DNA of 64,000 nucleotides from Roseovarius spongiae (lineage in GTDB: Bacteria; Pseudomonadota; Alphaproteobacteria; Rhodobacterales; Rhodobacteraceae). Below the pieces are notes generated by a model, which saw only the letters and a program-made list of their open reading frames with translations, had not been told where the DNA came from and did not search any database. The stretch spans positions 310,001 through 374,000 of the forward strand of contig NZ_RAPE01000003.1 in the NCBI RefSeq assembly GCF_003651245.1, given 5' to 3'. Shown here one piece after another: positions 29,997 through 38,605 of this stretch. Each line of letters starts with the position of its first letter. Position 1 is the first letter of the stretch. A program made the position numbers and the translations under genes.

Positions 29997-30665
29997 TTAC
30001 ATCCCCCAACGTTCTAAAGCGGCCTCTGCAGCCTCTGGTTCGTCACGGATGCGTAGGACCGCTTGGCGGGATAGATTGGTCTCACGGGCGATTGCGCTGA
30101 CCGTGTGAGCCTTCTTCTCCAACATGGATTGTACCGCGTCGAAGGTCTGTCGATCAAAGCTGGGCTTCTTGCCCCTGTATTTCCGGGCCGCATCGGCTGA
30201 TGCCTTCGCGTGGGCGATACCGGCCCGCCGTGCCTCCTTCTTTGCAGTGGCGTCAGCTTCCGCCAGCGCGGCCATGAAACCGAGGATCGCATTGCGTGAG
30301 GCTTTCTGCGTCGGGTCGGATAATTTGTAGTCAGCCTCAAACCTCATACCATTGATGACAGTGCAAACGGCCACGCCCCTTTTGTTGAAGGTCTCTATTA
30401 CCTGTTTCACGTCTTCATAGTCGCGTCCCAGTCTGTCGACCCATCGCACGAGAAGCGTATCCCCCGGCTGCAAGAGATCATAAAGCCTGCGGCCTTGGTC
30501 GCGTTCCTTGAGCTGCGTCGATACGCCGGAAACACCGTGATCGGCAATGACATGCTGGTCTTCGATGTGGAAACCGGCCTCTCTCGCTTGCGCGAGCTGG
30601 TGTTCGCTGGTCTGTTCGGCTGTAGACACGCGTATGTAGAGCACAGTCTTTGGGGTTGGAGTCAT
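29997..30665 (-). CDS. Serine recombinase (resolvase/invertase family)
   Basis: The 222-residue product carries the catalytic serine in YIRVSTAEQ (S14) and the arginine motif VRWVDRLGRD. The long E-helix region and a C-terminal helix-turn-helix (AIARETNLSRQAVLRIRDE) complete the resolvase layout. It is slightly longer than Tn3 resolvases. A palindromic cluster with features of a res site lies directly upstream (30679-30792). It could resolve dimers of a replicating element or control cargo arrangement. It lies at the junction between the plus-strand cargo and minus-strand backbone. Confidence 0.92.
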   Translation of the reverse strand: MTPTPKTVLYIRVSTAEQTSEHQLAQAREAGFHIEDQHVIADHGVSGVSTQLKERDQGRRLYDLLQPGDTLLVRWVDRLGRDYEDVKQVIETFNKRGVAVCTVINGMRFEADYKLSDPTQKASRNAILGFMAALAEADATAKKEARRAGIAHAKASADAARKYRGKKPSFDRQTFDAVQSMLEKKAHTVSAIARETNLSRQAVLRIRDEPEAAEAALERWGM

Positions 30666-30678
30666 TTTCTGGCCTCAT

Positions 30679-30792
30679 GTGTCCGTAAGGGTTATGTCCT
30701 TTTATACATGTGTCCGATGATGATTCGCAACCCTTACGGACACCATTTTCAAGGCACTGCGGATTGTCCGCAGGGGTATACCCGTGCGGACA
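30679..30792. repeat. Palindromic res-like site upstream of the serine recombinase
   Basis: Two inverted-repeat units share the half-site TGTCCG. The first is a 15-bp perfect inverted repeat (30679-30693 against 30729-30743) with an additional TGTCCG at 30711. The second is a 28-bp near-perfect palindrome (30765-30792) centred on TATA, the size and symmetry of a serine-recombinase crossover site. Together they resemble the multi-subsite res regions of resolvases, which also act as operators for the recombinase gene. Confidence 0.75.
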
Positions 30793-31123
30793 CGCAATGA
30801 AAGGCCACCGGTATTGTGGAGTTGCACTAGTGGAACCGGGAGTTGCATAGCTGGCAAAGCGCAAGCGGGTGGGCAAGAAGCTTTATTCTTCTAGACGGAA
30901 GCAGCTTCACGCAATGTTTCTGGCTGCAACAAAATGAGAGTTGCTCAAGAGGGGAACGACGGGCGCTGAAGTGAGAAATTATTGTGGTAATAAATTTTTT
31001 GGATAACCCCCTAACCCCCTGCCACCCCCCAGTCCTTCGGGGGAGCGGTGGCCATTGTTTTTTTTGGGCGAAGGGCTCTGCCCCCGGATCCCCAAGGAAT
31101 CTTACTTGAATTGAAAAGAAGAA

Positions 31124-31176
31124 GGACACACACACTTAGCCCAGCCCATCCGGTATAGCAGGTGGTGTGTGTGTCC
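31124..31176. repeat. 12-bp perfect inverted repeat with 29-base loop
   Basis: GGACACACACAC at 31124-31135 is the exact reverse complement of GTGTGTGTGTCC at 31165-31176. It lies midway in the long non-coding region. It could be an origin or operator element. Confidence 0.8.
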
Positions 31177-31296
31177 GGCCCCTAATCTCCAGAGGGTACT
31201 GAAATCTTGGGGTTTCGGGGGGAGACGCTTTCGTCCAGCTATAGTTCAGAAGAACGCCCCCAATTCGCCGGTTGCGCGCTGGGGGCATAGGAGGCA

Positions 31297-31315
31297 ATCC
31301 CCGCTGACGCGGGGG
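31297..31315 (-). other. Hairpin after the primase gene, with type I-E CRISPR-repeat-like core
   Basis: On the minus strand CCCCGCGTCAGCGGGGAT is a 6-bp stem with TCA-containing loop, 12 bases after the primase stop. It matches 17 of 18 bases of the core of the E. coli type I-E CRISPR repeat. There is only one copy, so it is not an array. The simplest reading is a terminator without U-tract; a solitary repeat unit is the alternative. Confidence 0.45.
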
Positions 31316-31326
31316 ACCAATGCAAC

Positions 31327-34300
31327 TCACTCGCCCCGCATGACCTGATCCACGTTGCACCCCAACACCTCGGGCGGGAAATGCCACCAGCGCGAGTTGG
31401 GCGAACTGCCAACCTTGCCCTGCTTCTCGATCAGGTCCATGCCGAAGAGCCGCTTGACCATCCCCGGAACGTTTGAGTCTTCGGCATTATTCTTATTGCC
31501 GTGCTTTCCGATGAAGTCTTTGAACGCGGCCATAGGCACACGAAGGCCGGGGTGTCCCTTCTCCGCATCTTCGGTGAAGGTTTCCGGAAGTCCGTTGACG
31601 TTCAGCGTGACCTCACCGGCGCGCAGCACATCCAACAGCTTCCGCTGGGCCGCACGCATCGAGTTGTATCCCATCATACGCCGTTCCGGGGTCTCAGGAG
31701 CCGTGCGCACGTCTGCCCAAGTAAACCCGGCTGCCGCCGGGTTGTACCGTTCCAGATAGGCCACCAGCATGGCCATTTCCTCGCCTTCAATCGCGGCGGT
31801 CAGGTCCGCAAAGAATTCTGAATTGTCCTTTTCTTCGGAATTGAAAAGCAGCACGTAATACCGCCGTTCCGATCCGTTCAGTTCGATCAGGACCGGCACC
31901 GCCTCATTCGAGTCGAAATAGAACCGGGTGAATGACGGCATGATAATGAGGCTGTAGCCCTTAACCTCCACCGGAATCGTGGTCGAGTCGAGCATGGACT
32001 TCAGGGCGCTGGAAACCTTCGGATTGGCTCCGAATACCGCCTCGTTGACCTGTACCAGCACACACTTGCTAATGTGCTCACCTGCGAACTGCCCGGTCAC
32101 ATGCGCCTCATTCTCAAGCTGCTTGAAATGCGGTGCAGCAAGCTTCGACAGGAGCGCCCCGAAGCGTCCCTTGCCGATACCCCCAGCGCCAATTCCGATA
32201 ATCCCCGTCCCCGGTTTCTCACCGGGGCACTGGACAAGATGAGCCATCCAGAGCAACAGCCATGCAAGCTTTTCCTCGCTGCCGTCACACACGATCCGCA
32301 ACAGGAAATCATGCAGGACAGGGAAGTCGCGCTTGTCGCCGTGCTGGCCCGGAATGCCCTTGAGCTTCCGGCCCTGATACATGTTGAAGTCGTTTGCACC
32401 CGGCACCGTGGGCGGCGGGGCAAACACAAGCCCGCTCTTGCGCTTGGCGGTTTCAAGGAAAGTCTGCGCCGGGTTCACCAGCTTGTCGCCTTCCATGATC
32501 TGCCGATCAAGATGCAGGTGCAGGAAGTCATCCTTGCGGTAGACAGAAATCGTCGAGTCGAACTCGGAACTGAAGGCGTTCAGGTCCGGCTTGCGGACGA
32601 TACGGAATGATCCGCCCAGATCAACGGGCGCAAAACGGTGACCAAGGGTTGCCAGCGCCGTTTCCATGTCATCACCCAGCGGCTCTGCCGGGTCGAGACT
32701 GACATTGTCCGGCTCACCTTCCAGAGCGTCTGCATAGGCCGCTTGGCGTTCTTCGGCCTTCTCAGCCGCATACGCGGCCTTCTCCGCGTCCAGCATTTCC
32801 CGCCCGCGCTTCTCCGCGCGCTTACGTCCGTTGGCGTCGAGATGCGCCTTTACCAACTCGCCCCACTTGGCGACGGCCTTGCCGCCTTCACCCGCCTTGC
32901 AGATACCGGCATAGATCGCGGCGAAGTGCTCAGCGCCTGCGCTAGCAGGCAATGCCTTGAACGCGCGTCCCACGGCGGCGGGGGTCTTGAGCCAATCAAT
33001 CCTGATTTCTTCATCCAAGTAGTCCGCGCGGTCTACCGTGACCGCCTCGCCATCCACATCGGACGGGTAGAACAGCGGGTTGCACAAGAGCGCCGAAAAT
33101 GACTCGCCGTCCGGCAGGTCCGTCTGTTCTTCAATCAGGCGGAGGAAATCGCAGGTATACAGGCCCGAACAATGATCGTGGTGGCAGTAGATAATCGCCG
33201 TTTCGTCTGCGCTCTCACCCGCAGCCGCCCAAGCCATATCCTCGCCAGACGTATGCGCACCCGCGTTCGGGCAAAGAATATCGACGCCGCGCCCCGCGTC
33301 ACCGCGAACATCCCAGCCGATCATTTCCAAAAAGGCAGGAAGGTCAAAATACTCGCCATGATCGCTGGCCCACGCCAGAAGGTCGAACCCATCCGACAGA
33401 AAAGCAGGTTCGCCCTGTACGCCACGATTGCCCCCCTTTGCGCCTGACGGCGCGCGACGGGTGTACTTGGCAACATCACCGGCGGGCATGTCATCCGGCA
33501 CCAACCCACGGCCCGCGAGAATGTAATGCTTGAACTCTGCACCCTCGGGGCGTGCCGGGGCGTGCATCATCTGCGAAGGAAGCGCACCCCGCGAGTCGAT
33601 CTCGCCACCCTCGGGAATGAGCAATTCAAGGAATCCGAAATAGCGGCTCTTCCATTCGCCCAAGCGCGTTTCCCATGCGTTCGGGTCATCATCGCGATTG
33701 CCCAACTCGAAAGGCTCGCCCAGCGGAATGATGATGCGGAAGCGGTCACTTCCGGGTCCGCCCTTGGTGGTATGGGAATGGGTCGTGTAGATCACCGCGA
33801 ACAGGCCCAGTTCCCGCAGGCGCGGGATTACCTGTTCAACCGTGCAGCCGCCGTCAATATCGGCTGAGACGGCGCGGACATTCAGAATCTTCTTTTCAAG
33901 CTTGTAGCAGAATTCTACACCATTCCGGCGCTTACGCGCCCGCTGGCCCTCGGCGAAGAACAACGCGTTTCCGCCCTTGGTGGCCTGTTCGGGGTGGCGG
34001 GAAAGGAAGTTAGTGAGGGTTTCTGCCCACGTCTGTTCATGGCGCTCCCAATTGCTGCCAAACGTGCGGGGTGCGGTGTCGGTCGTACCGACAATCACCT
34101 GAGTATCCAAGAGCGCCTTACATTCCGGCGCATCAAGATCGCCGATCACCGTTGCGTCGGCGATGCGCGTCAGCGCAGGACGGGTGAACTGGATCACGTT
34201 ACCTTCGCGGTGATGATCGTACATCCACAGGGGCGGTTCGGACCGGTCCGGGGAATCGTTCGGCGGATTGTCCCGCAGAATGCGCGCGAACTGGTAGATG

Positions 34301-34344
34301 CCCAGCCCCGCCTTTTCGAAGTTTTCTGCTACGTGCTTTGCCAC
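31327..34344 (-). CDS. Primase-helicase replication protein of the island
   Basis: The 1005-residue product has an N-terminal archaeo-eukaryotic-type primase candidate: D162-I-D164 in VSADIDGG, T-H-S-H near 188-191, and DRFRIIIPLGEP at 200-211. A cysteine/histidine cluster at about 358-398 could bind zinc. A C-terminal SF3-like helicase follows, with Walker A GAGGIGKGR (719-727) and a conserved NGSERRYYVL segment, as in DUF5906/NrS-1-type proteins. The start is GTG at 34344 with AGGAG 9 bases upstream. Such proteins replicate phage satellites and integrative elements. Start and domain limits are approximate. Confidence 0.85.
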   Translation of the reverse strand: MAKHVAENFEKAGLGIYQFARILRDNPPNDSPDRSEPPLWMYDHHREGNVIQFTRPALTRIADATVIGDLDAPECKALLDTQVIVGTTDTAPRTFGSNWERHEQTWAETLTNFLSRHPEQATKGGNALFFAEGQRARKRRNGVEFCYKLEKKILNVRAVSADIDGGCTVEQVIPRLRELGLFAVIYTTHSHTTKGGPGSDRFRIIIPLGEPFELGNRDDDPNAWETRLGEWKSRYFGFLELLIPEGGEIDSRGALPSQMMHAPARPEGAEFKHYILAGRGLVPDDMPAGDVAKYTRRAPSGAKGGNRGVQGEPAFLSDGFDLLAWASDHGEYFDLPAFLEMIGWDVRGDAGRGVDILCPNAGAHTSGEDMAWAAAGESADETAIIYCHHDHCSGLYTCDFLRLIEEQTDLPDGESFSALLCNPLFYPSDVDGEAVTVDRADYLDEEIRIDWLKTPAAVGRAFKALPASAGAEHFAAIYAGICKAGEGGKAVAKWGELVKAHLDANGRKRAEKRGREMLDAEKAAYAAEKAEERQAAYADALEGEPDNVSLDPAEPLGDDMETALATLGHRFAPVDLGGSFRIVRKPDLNAFSSEFDSTISVYRKDDFLHLHLDRQIMEGDKLVNPAQTFLETAKRKSGLVFAPPPTVPGANDFNMYQGRKLKGIPGQHGDKRDFPVLHDFLLRIVCDGSEEKLAWLLLWMAHLVQCPGEKPGTGIIGIGAGGIGKGRFGALLSKLAAPHFKQLENEAHVTGQFAGEHISKCVLVQVNEAVFGANPKVSSALKSMLDSTTIPVEVKGYSLIIMPSFTRFYFDSNEAVPVLIELNGSERRYYVLLFNSEEKDNSEFFADLTAAIEGEEMAMLVAYLERYNPAAAGFTWADVRTAPETPERRMMGYNSMRAAQRKLLDVLRAGEVTLNVNGLPETFTEDAEKGHPGLRVPMAAFKDFIGKHGNKNNAEDSNVPGMVKRLFGMDLIEKQGKVGSSPNSRWWHFPPEVLGCNVDQVMRGE

Positions 34345-34432
34345 TGTCTGTTTCTCCTATAAAGTCAAAGTTTCATTGCTTCGGTTCCTTTCCGTTGGTT
34401 GGCAGGCCCGCGTGACGCGGGCCTTCACCAGC

Positions 34433-34627
34433 TCATGCAATTGCCCAGCACGCCCCCATCGCCTTCAGCATTTCGGACGTGCTCTGCCGGGGATGCCCGG
34501 ACTCTTCCAGTTCGCTGATAAGGGCGTACATCAACCCGACAACCGGCATGGGGTCTTCGCCGTCCCAGTCGATTGCCACAAGCGCGGTGCGCGCCGCCTG
34601 TACCGTGGTTTCGGTAGTATCCATCAT
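34433..34627 (-). CDS. Small island protein of unknown function (64 aa)
   Basis: The product is acidic (MDTTETTVQAARTALVAIDW...) and ends GACWAIA. GAGGAGG precedes the start, which overlaps the end of the preceding 89-residue gene by 4 bases (ATGA), evidence of real coupled translation. The gene sits just upstream of the primase-helicase in the same leftward operon. No motif is recognised. Confidence 0.65.
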   Translation of the reverse strand: MMDTTETTVQAARTALVAIDWDGEDPMPVVGLMYALISELEESGHPRQSTSEMLKAMGACWAIA

Positions 34628-34893
34628 GCCGCCTCCTCAAAATTCTCCGCGAAGCGTGCTTCGTCCACCCACTCACGGAATGGGCGACCGGCAATCATCG
34701 CAATTTCCTCTGCCAGTATCGCAACGGCAGGGCCATTTTCATGCAGCCCAGATCGGTCCAGAGCGGCCTGCATGCGCGCGATCAGGTCCTTAACCATCAC
34801 GAGGCGCAAGTGGTGGACATCCCCGGTGGCAACAGCCGCATTCCAATCACGTACTTCGGCGTAGCAATCTTCGTACATTTCGTCCTGAATCAT
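34624..34893 (-). CDS. Small island protein of unknown function (89 aa)
   Basis: The product (MIQDEMYEDCYAEVRDW...) is acidic and probably helical. It overlaps its neighbours on both sides by 4 bases, and GAGGTGGCGGC precedes the start within the upstream gene. Tight coupling in the primase operon supports its reality. No family is recognised. Confidence 0.68.
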   Translation of the reverse strand: MIQDEMYEDCYAEVRDWNAAVATGDVHHLRLVMVKDLIARMQAALDRSGLHENGPAVAILAEEIAMIAGRPFREWVDEARFAENFEEAA

Positions 34894-35060
34894 GCCGCCA
34901 CCTCGCTTTCGCCGGTCAGTTCCGCCACCTTCAAGGCCAGCCGCTTCAGTTCTCGCCGCGTTCCGACCGTTTCCCGACGCAGGGCAGTTCGGGACATGAG
35001 GTCAGTCAGAAGAATAAGCGCCGTCTCGCGGTCACTATCGTCAAAGTTGATTACGTTCAT
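34890..35060 (-). CDS. Small island protein of unknown function (56 aa)
   Basis: The ATG at 35060 has a strong ribosome site (AGGAGG, 7 bases upstream), which is why this start is preferred to the longer frame. The product MNVINFDDSDRETALILLTD has a mainly charged helical C-terminus. It opens the coupled run 56-89-64 residues and primase. About 280 bases upstream contain no gene and probably the operon promoter. Confidence 0.65.
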   Translation of the reverse strand: MNVINFDDSDRETALILLTDLMSRTALRRETVGTRRELKRLALKVAELTGESEVAA

Positions 35061-35339
35061 TTTCTCGCCTCCTGTGTTTTGTTGCGACAGGGGCAATATA
35101 GACACCTGATTGTCAGGAGTCATATATCTGAAAACAAAAGGTTTTAGCACATTTCAGGCCGGAAACATTTGCGAGCAGCCTTTCAGCTTGAAGCTGATTT
35201 TTCCCATCGCGAATGGGGTTTTATATTACCTCTATTCTGCTTCAAGCTGACTTTCGACCCCTCAATTGCCCCCGAACTGGAAACAAATGGCTGTTACCCG
35301 CCCGCAACACCTTCCACGGGCGCGCTGGGAAATGTCACA

Positions 35340-35675
35340 TCACGCCGCCCGCGACGCCCCATCTTCAATGGGCCGGTAGGTGTCGAGAATCGTTTCGCAG
35401 ATCGAGTCCAGCGTCTCCCAGTCGGTTACCTTGGTAAGCGGGTGCGCCCCCTTGCCGACGATCCACTCACCATCTCCGGCAGGCACCCATCCCGTCCGCA
35501 GAAGCACGCGGCGAGCGAGACGGCTATCGTCATCACAACAGCGCGCGGCGAACTCGGCGAAACAAACGCGGAAACCGTCGGTCTGGTATCGCTTTAAGCG
35601 GTGGGTGATGTTGCCCAACAACATAGCAAGCTCAGAGGCCAGAAGCTTCTCGGCGGGTGTGTCTTCGATGGTCAT
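35340..35675 (-). CDS. Island protein of unknown function (111 aa)
   Basis: The product (MTIEDTPAEKLLASELAMLL...) has CFAEFAARCC and a tryptophan-bearing C-terminal half (VTDWETLDSICETILDTYRP). GGAG lies 10 bases before the ATG. No family is recognised. It lies in the leftward backbone between the AlpA-like cluster and the primase operon. Confidence 0.55.
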   Translation of the reverse strand: MTIEDTPAEKLLASELAMLLGNITHRLKRYQTDGFRVCFAEFAARCCDDDSRLARRVLLRTGWVPAGDGEWIVGKGAHPLTKVTDWETLDSICETILDTYRPIEDGASRAA

Positions 35676-35797
35676 ATTTCTATTTCTCCATAGCAGGTGT
35701 TTTGTGGTGATCTGACACAGGCGACGGCGGAACTCTTTCGCGAACCCTGCGCTGCGGGTGCCGCCGCCTGTTCTTCCGGAGCGCAGGACGTTCGGCC

Positions 35798-35962
35798 CTA
35801 TCCGCCGAGTTCGTCTTCAAGGCGGGCCGCAATGGCGCGCTCAATAGCACCGCAGCTCTGCCGAAAGGTCTCATAGTCTGGACAGGCCAGCCGCGCGGCG
35901 TGCCAGAGCTGACAGCGCCGCCAATACCGCGTCAGTGCAAGTCGAGTGTCAGACAGTTCCAT
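35798..35962 (-). CDS. Small island protein of unknown function (54 aa)
   Basis: The product (MELSDTRLALTRYWRRCQLW) is short and arginine-rich, with cysteines at CQLW, ACPDY and SCGAI. AAGGG lies 8 bases before the ATG at 35962. It overlaps the end of the 157-residue gene by 14 bases. The longer open frame reading upstream to 36091 lies inside that gene and is not used. No family is recognised. Confidence 0.55.
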   Translation of the reverse strand: MELSDTRLALTRYWRRCQLWHAARLACPDYETFRQSCGAIERAIAARLEDELGG

Positions 35963-36422
35963 GCCCATAACCCTTAGCGATTTCGTGCTCGAAGCGCTGG
36001 GCGACCTGTTCTGATACGTAACAGTCCAGCTTGCCCTCATCCCGCGCCATTGCCATCTTTCGAGCGCGGGGAATTTCAGCCAAAACCTCATTCTTCAAGC
36101 GCTCGCGCAGGTCTTCGTCAGATGCTGCCAACGAGCGCTGCGACAATTCGCAAGCACTCACCGCGTCGCGCGCCCAGCGCGCCCAACTGCCTGCGTCCGA
36201 AGGCAGTTCTGCCACCGTGGCACCTTCAAGATGTGCAAGCACTTCCGGGCGCAAGATCACCTCCCGAACCAGCTTCTCTGCCATCATGGGCGAGAGGCGA
36301 TTTCCGTACTCCCGCGCCAGCGACAGCGCCAAATTCTGCCTGACGTTTTCGAGCTTTTCAGCCTGCGGCTGCGTAAGGCCGCGCTCCAGATTTTCGATGC
36401 GATTCAAGTCGTAGGTGCCCAT
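35949..36422 (-). CDS. Island protein of unknown function (157 aa)
   Basis: The product is largely helical and charged (YDLNRIENLERGLTQPQAEK, then SLAREYGNRLSPMMAEKLVR), which fits a coiled-coil or DNA-associated protein. AGGGA lies 8 bases before the ATG. It overlaps the end of the AlpA-like gene by 19 bases. No family is recognised. Confidence 0.65.
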   Translation of the reverse strand: MGTYDLNRIENLERGLTQPQAEKLENVRQNLALSLAREYGNRLSPMMAEKLVREVILRPEVLAHLEGATVAELPSDAGSWARWARDAVSACELSQRSLAASDEDLRERLKNEVLAEIPRARKMAMARDEGKLDCYVSEQVAQRFEHEIAKGYGHGTV

Positions 36423-36649
36423 GAGTAGTTTCCCTTTTCAAAAAGTGAGCGAATGTAGAAAGTGTCGGTGAATCCTGCGTCTTTGACGCGAGGAAGGACC
36501 ACATTGATTTCGTAGAGCTTCTCCCTGCCTCCGCCGTTCGCGCTGGGTGAAGCAAATGCGCAGGGAAGTGGATAAGGTCGGTTAAGAAGACGTCGCGCGG
36601 CATGATACGAGATGCCGAGTGCTTCTCCGACCTGACTCGTACTGAGCAT
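36404..36649 (-). CDS. AlpA-like helix-turn-helix regulator/excisionase
   Basis: The 81-residue product begins MLSTSQVGEALGISYHAARR, a helix-turn-helix of the AlpA/MerR-like excisionase type. GAGG lies 6 bases before the ATG at 36649; the in-frame ATG at 36661 lacks a ribosome site. Such proteins control satellite and P4-type islands by inducing integrase-mediated excision. It lies downstream of the integrase on the same strand. An 8-bp inverted repeat (36678-36695) stands in its upstream region and may be a terminator for the integrase transcript or an operator. Confidence 0.72.
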   Translation of the reverse strand: MLSTSQVGEALGISYHAARRLLNRPYPLPCAFASPSANGGGREKLYEINVVLPRVKDAGFTDTFYIRSLFEKGNYSWAPTT

Positions 36650-36919
36650 GTCAGGCCTCATATATTGTTGGTGAGAGAAAGCGCCCCGGCGCTTTGGACA
36701 GCATCCCCGATGCTGGCCTCTGCACATATGATACCACAGGAACGATGTCCGACCAAATCTGAGCGGTCAAACGGTCCATGCCATTTGCAATGCTATTTGC
36801 GTGATGCGGCTTGTCCTGCCTTGGGACGAAAAAGGCCAGCCGTCAGGGCGGGGCAGTGTGTTAATTGGTCTGGTGAGTGCCCGCAGACGCAAATCTCCGC
36901 CGGTCAGTGGGCGACTACG

Positions 36920-38590
36920 TCAATGCATTACCTTGATCTTTGCCAATTCAGCCGCCAGCACCTTGATAGAAAAGCCATGCCCGTATCGGCGTTCGGTTCC
37001 GTCCAGAATGCGCTCACCTGTCTCCGTGTCCCGTCCCGCCAACGCAAGGCGATGCTCATACGCAATCATGGGCGACCCGTCTTCGCCGGTGTTCCGGGCA
37101 AGGTCGGTCCACCCATGTCGAAAGCTATGAAAGCCGATCCGGTTACCCTTCATACCAAGGCGGCGCTTCAGTTCTGTATCGCGGAAGCGGGAACCGTAGT
37201 TGGTGCCGTAGCGACCATCCCGATCCGGCAGTATATCATGCAACGCTCCCGAATGCCGTTCCGCTTCCATGAAAAGGACACCCGCCCCCGCCTGCCGACG
37301 GCGTTCGACAAAAGAATTCAGACCAAGTTCCAGCAACTTTGGATGCAGCGGGATAATTCTATAGCTGTTTTCCGTCTTTACCGATTTGTCTCCCCCGCCC
37401 TCAATATCATCGGTCACGCCAACGCATGCGTAACCTTCCTCCGTAGTGAAGTCCGCAACGTGAAGCTGACACACTTCCTCCAACCGCATCCCGTGATGCG
37501 CCCCGATAAGTGGTGCCCAGAAATCGACTGTGCTCGGGTCCCGCCGCGCGCGAACATGCGCAATGATTGCATTCATTTCATCCCGGCTGAATGAGTACGG
37601 TTTGCGCGCACGGCGCGCTCCAACCGTTTGTTTCGCGACCGTAGCGACATACCTGTCCCAAGGGTTGGGTGCCGGGCGTTTTCCTTCCCGCACCGCATAG
37701 GCCATCAGCGCTTTTAGAAGGGTCAAGTTTTGGTCACGCGTTCGAGGGTCCGCGCGGGGTAGCCCTTCTGCGTCAGCGGCGCGCACAGCATCCCAGAAAG
37801 CCAAGGGCCGGATGTCTTTACGAGACGAAACAGGCAGCTTGAGAAAATCCCGGCTGAAACTCGAAAGATGTGCGACCTCCATATCAGCAACCGGCAGGTC
37901 CCCGTGATATTCGATGAAACGCCGCACGGCATATTCGTACTGACGGCGCGTCTTGTTCTGGCGTGCTGCTGTGTGCACGTAACCCTTGGCTTCACAGAAT
38001 TGCTCCATGAGAGAACGCAGGCCCGTAACTGCGTCAGCCGTTGGTTCGATCACATCGGCGGCGGTCAGGGCGTCCCGCAGAGCCTTGCCCTTCCTCTCGT
38101 CCAAATTGATGTCCGCGACGTCCCGAACCTCTTCACGCTCGCGGTGGTCAGGATCGTATTCCTCACCCATGTCATCCTTGAGCGCGTAGTCAGCTCCGAG
38201 ACCGGCTTTCTGAAACGCTGCGAGAGTCTCATGCGTACGCATAGCCGCGCCCGCGCCCCAGACCCCGCCCGCCTTTTGGACTAGCTGCCTCTGGTCCGCC
38301 GGAAGTGCCTTCACGTTCCGGGCAATGTCACTTTCTAGCCGATCTTGCTCTTTGGGCGACAGGTCCCCGAACACCTTTGCGCGCTCGGACACCGAGTCCA
38401 GCTTTGCCGCGAGTTCATCCAGCTCTGCGAGCATCGCGCGCGCCAGTTGCTTTGCCTTGTCAGGGTCTTTCGTGTGCATCGACCCGCGCTTGAATTCGGG
38501 TAGCCCGTAGGCCTCAACGAGTCGCTTGGGGATGCGCTTATAGTAATGCCACGTCTTCCCAATGAGCTTCGCGCCTTCGATTTTCTCCAC
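36920..38590 (-). CDS. Tyrosine recombinase (island integrase)
   Basis: The 556-residue product has an N-terminal SAM-like arm-binding region and a C-terminal catalytic domain. The catalytic set is R369 (GMRLEEV), K405 (KTENSYR), H488-x2-R491 (HSFRHGW) and Y536 (RRYGHGF). It is longer than lambda Int. The gene begins 127 bases from the tRNA-Leu 3' end and reads away from it, with the right arm-site repeats (38606-38636) directly upstream of its start. This means integrase could bind its own promoter region. It should catalyse integration and excision at the 22-bp core. Confidence 0.95.
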   Translation of the reverse strand: MEKIEGAKLIGKTWHYYKRIPKRLVEAYGLPEFKRGSMHTKDPDKAKQLARAMLAELDELAAKLDSVSERAKVFGDLSPKEQDRLESDIARNVKALPADQRQLVQKAGGVWGAGAAMRTHETLAAFQKAGLGADYALKDDMGEEYDPDHREREEVRDVADINLDERKGKALRDALTAADVIEPTADAVTGLRSLMEQFCEAKGYVHTAARQNKTRRQYEYAVRRFIEYHGDLPVADMEVAHLSSFSRDFLKLPVSSRKDIRPLAFWDAVRAADAEGLPRADPRTRDQNLTLLKALMAYAVREGKRPAPNPWDRYVATVAKQTVGARRARKPYSFSRDEMNAIIAHVRARRDPSTVDFWAPLIGAHHGMRLEEVCQLHVADFTTEEGYACVGVTDDIEGGGDKSVKTENSYRIIPLHPKLLELGLNSFVERRRQAGAGVLFMEAERHSGALHDILPDRDGRYGTNYGSRFRDTELKRRLGMKGNRIGFHSFRHGWTDLARNTGEDGSPMIAYEHRLALAGRDTETGERILDGTERRYGHGFSIKVLAAELAKIKVMH

Positions 38591-38605
38591 CGGTCAAACC
38601 CCTTT

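Larger units (their letters stand above)
30793..31326. other. Long non-coding region between res-like site and primase-helicase gene; candidate replication origin
   Basis: About 530 bases have no convincing gene. The region contains AT-rich runs (near 30980-31000), a G/C-rich inverted repeat around 31021-31050, a 12-bp inverted repeat (31124-31176) and a hairpin at 31297-31315. Primase-helicases of this class often act on an adjacent origin, so an ori here is plausible but unproven. Confidence 0.4.

Noticed and set aside
30827..31135. Open frame in the long non-coding block
   Set aside because: Low-complexity product crossing the C-rich repeats and no ribosome site.
31297..31315. CRISPR array
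   Set aside because: Only one repeat-like unit; no second copy, spacer or cas gene in the window, so no array is annotated.
35680..35874. 64-codon minus-strand frame between small island genes
   Set aside because: Basic, proline/arginine-rich product overlapping a better-supported small gene; no ribosome site.
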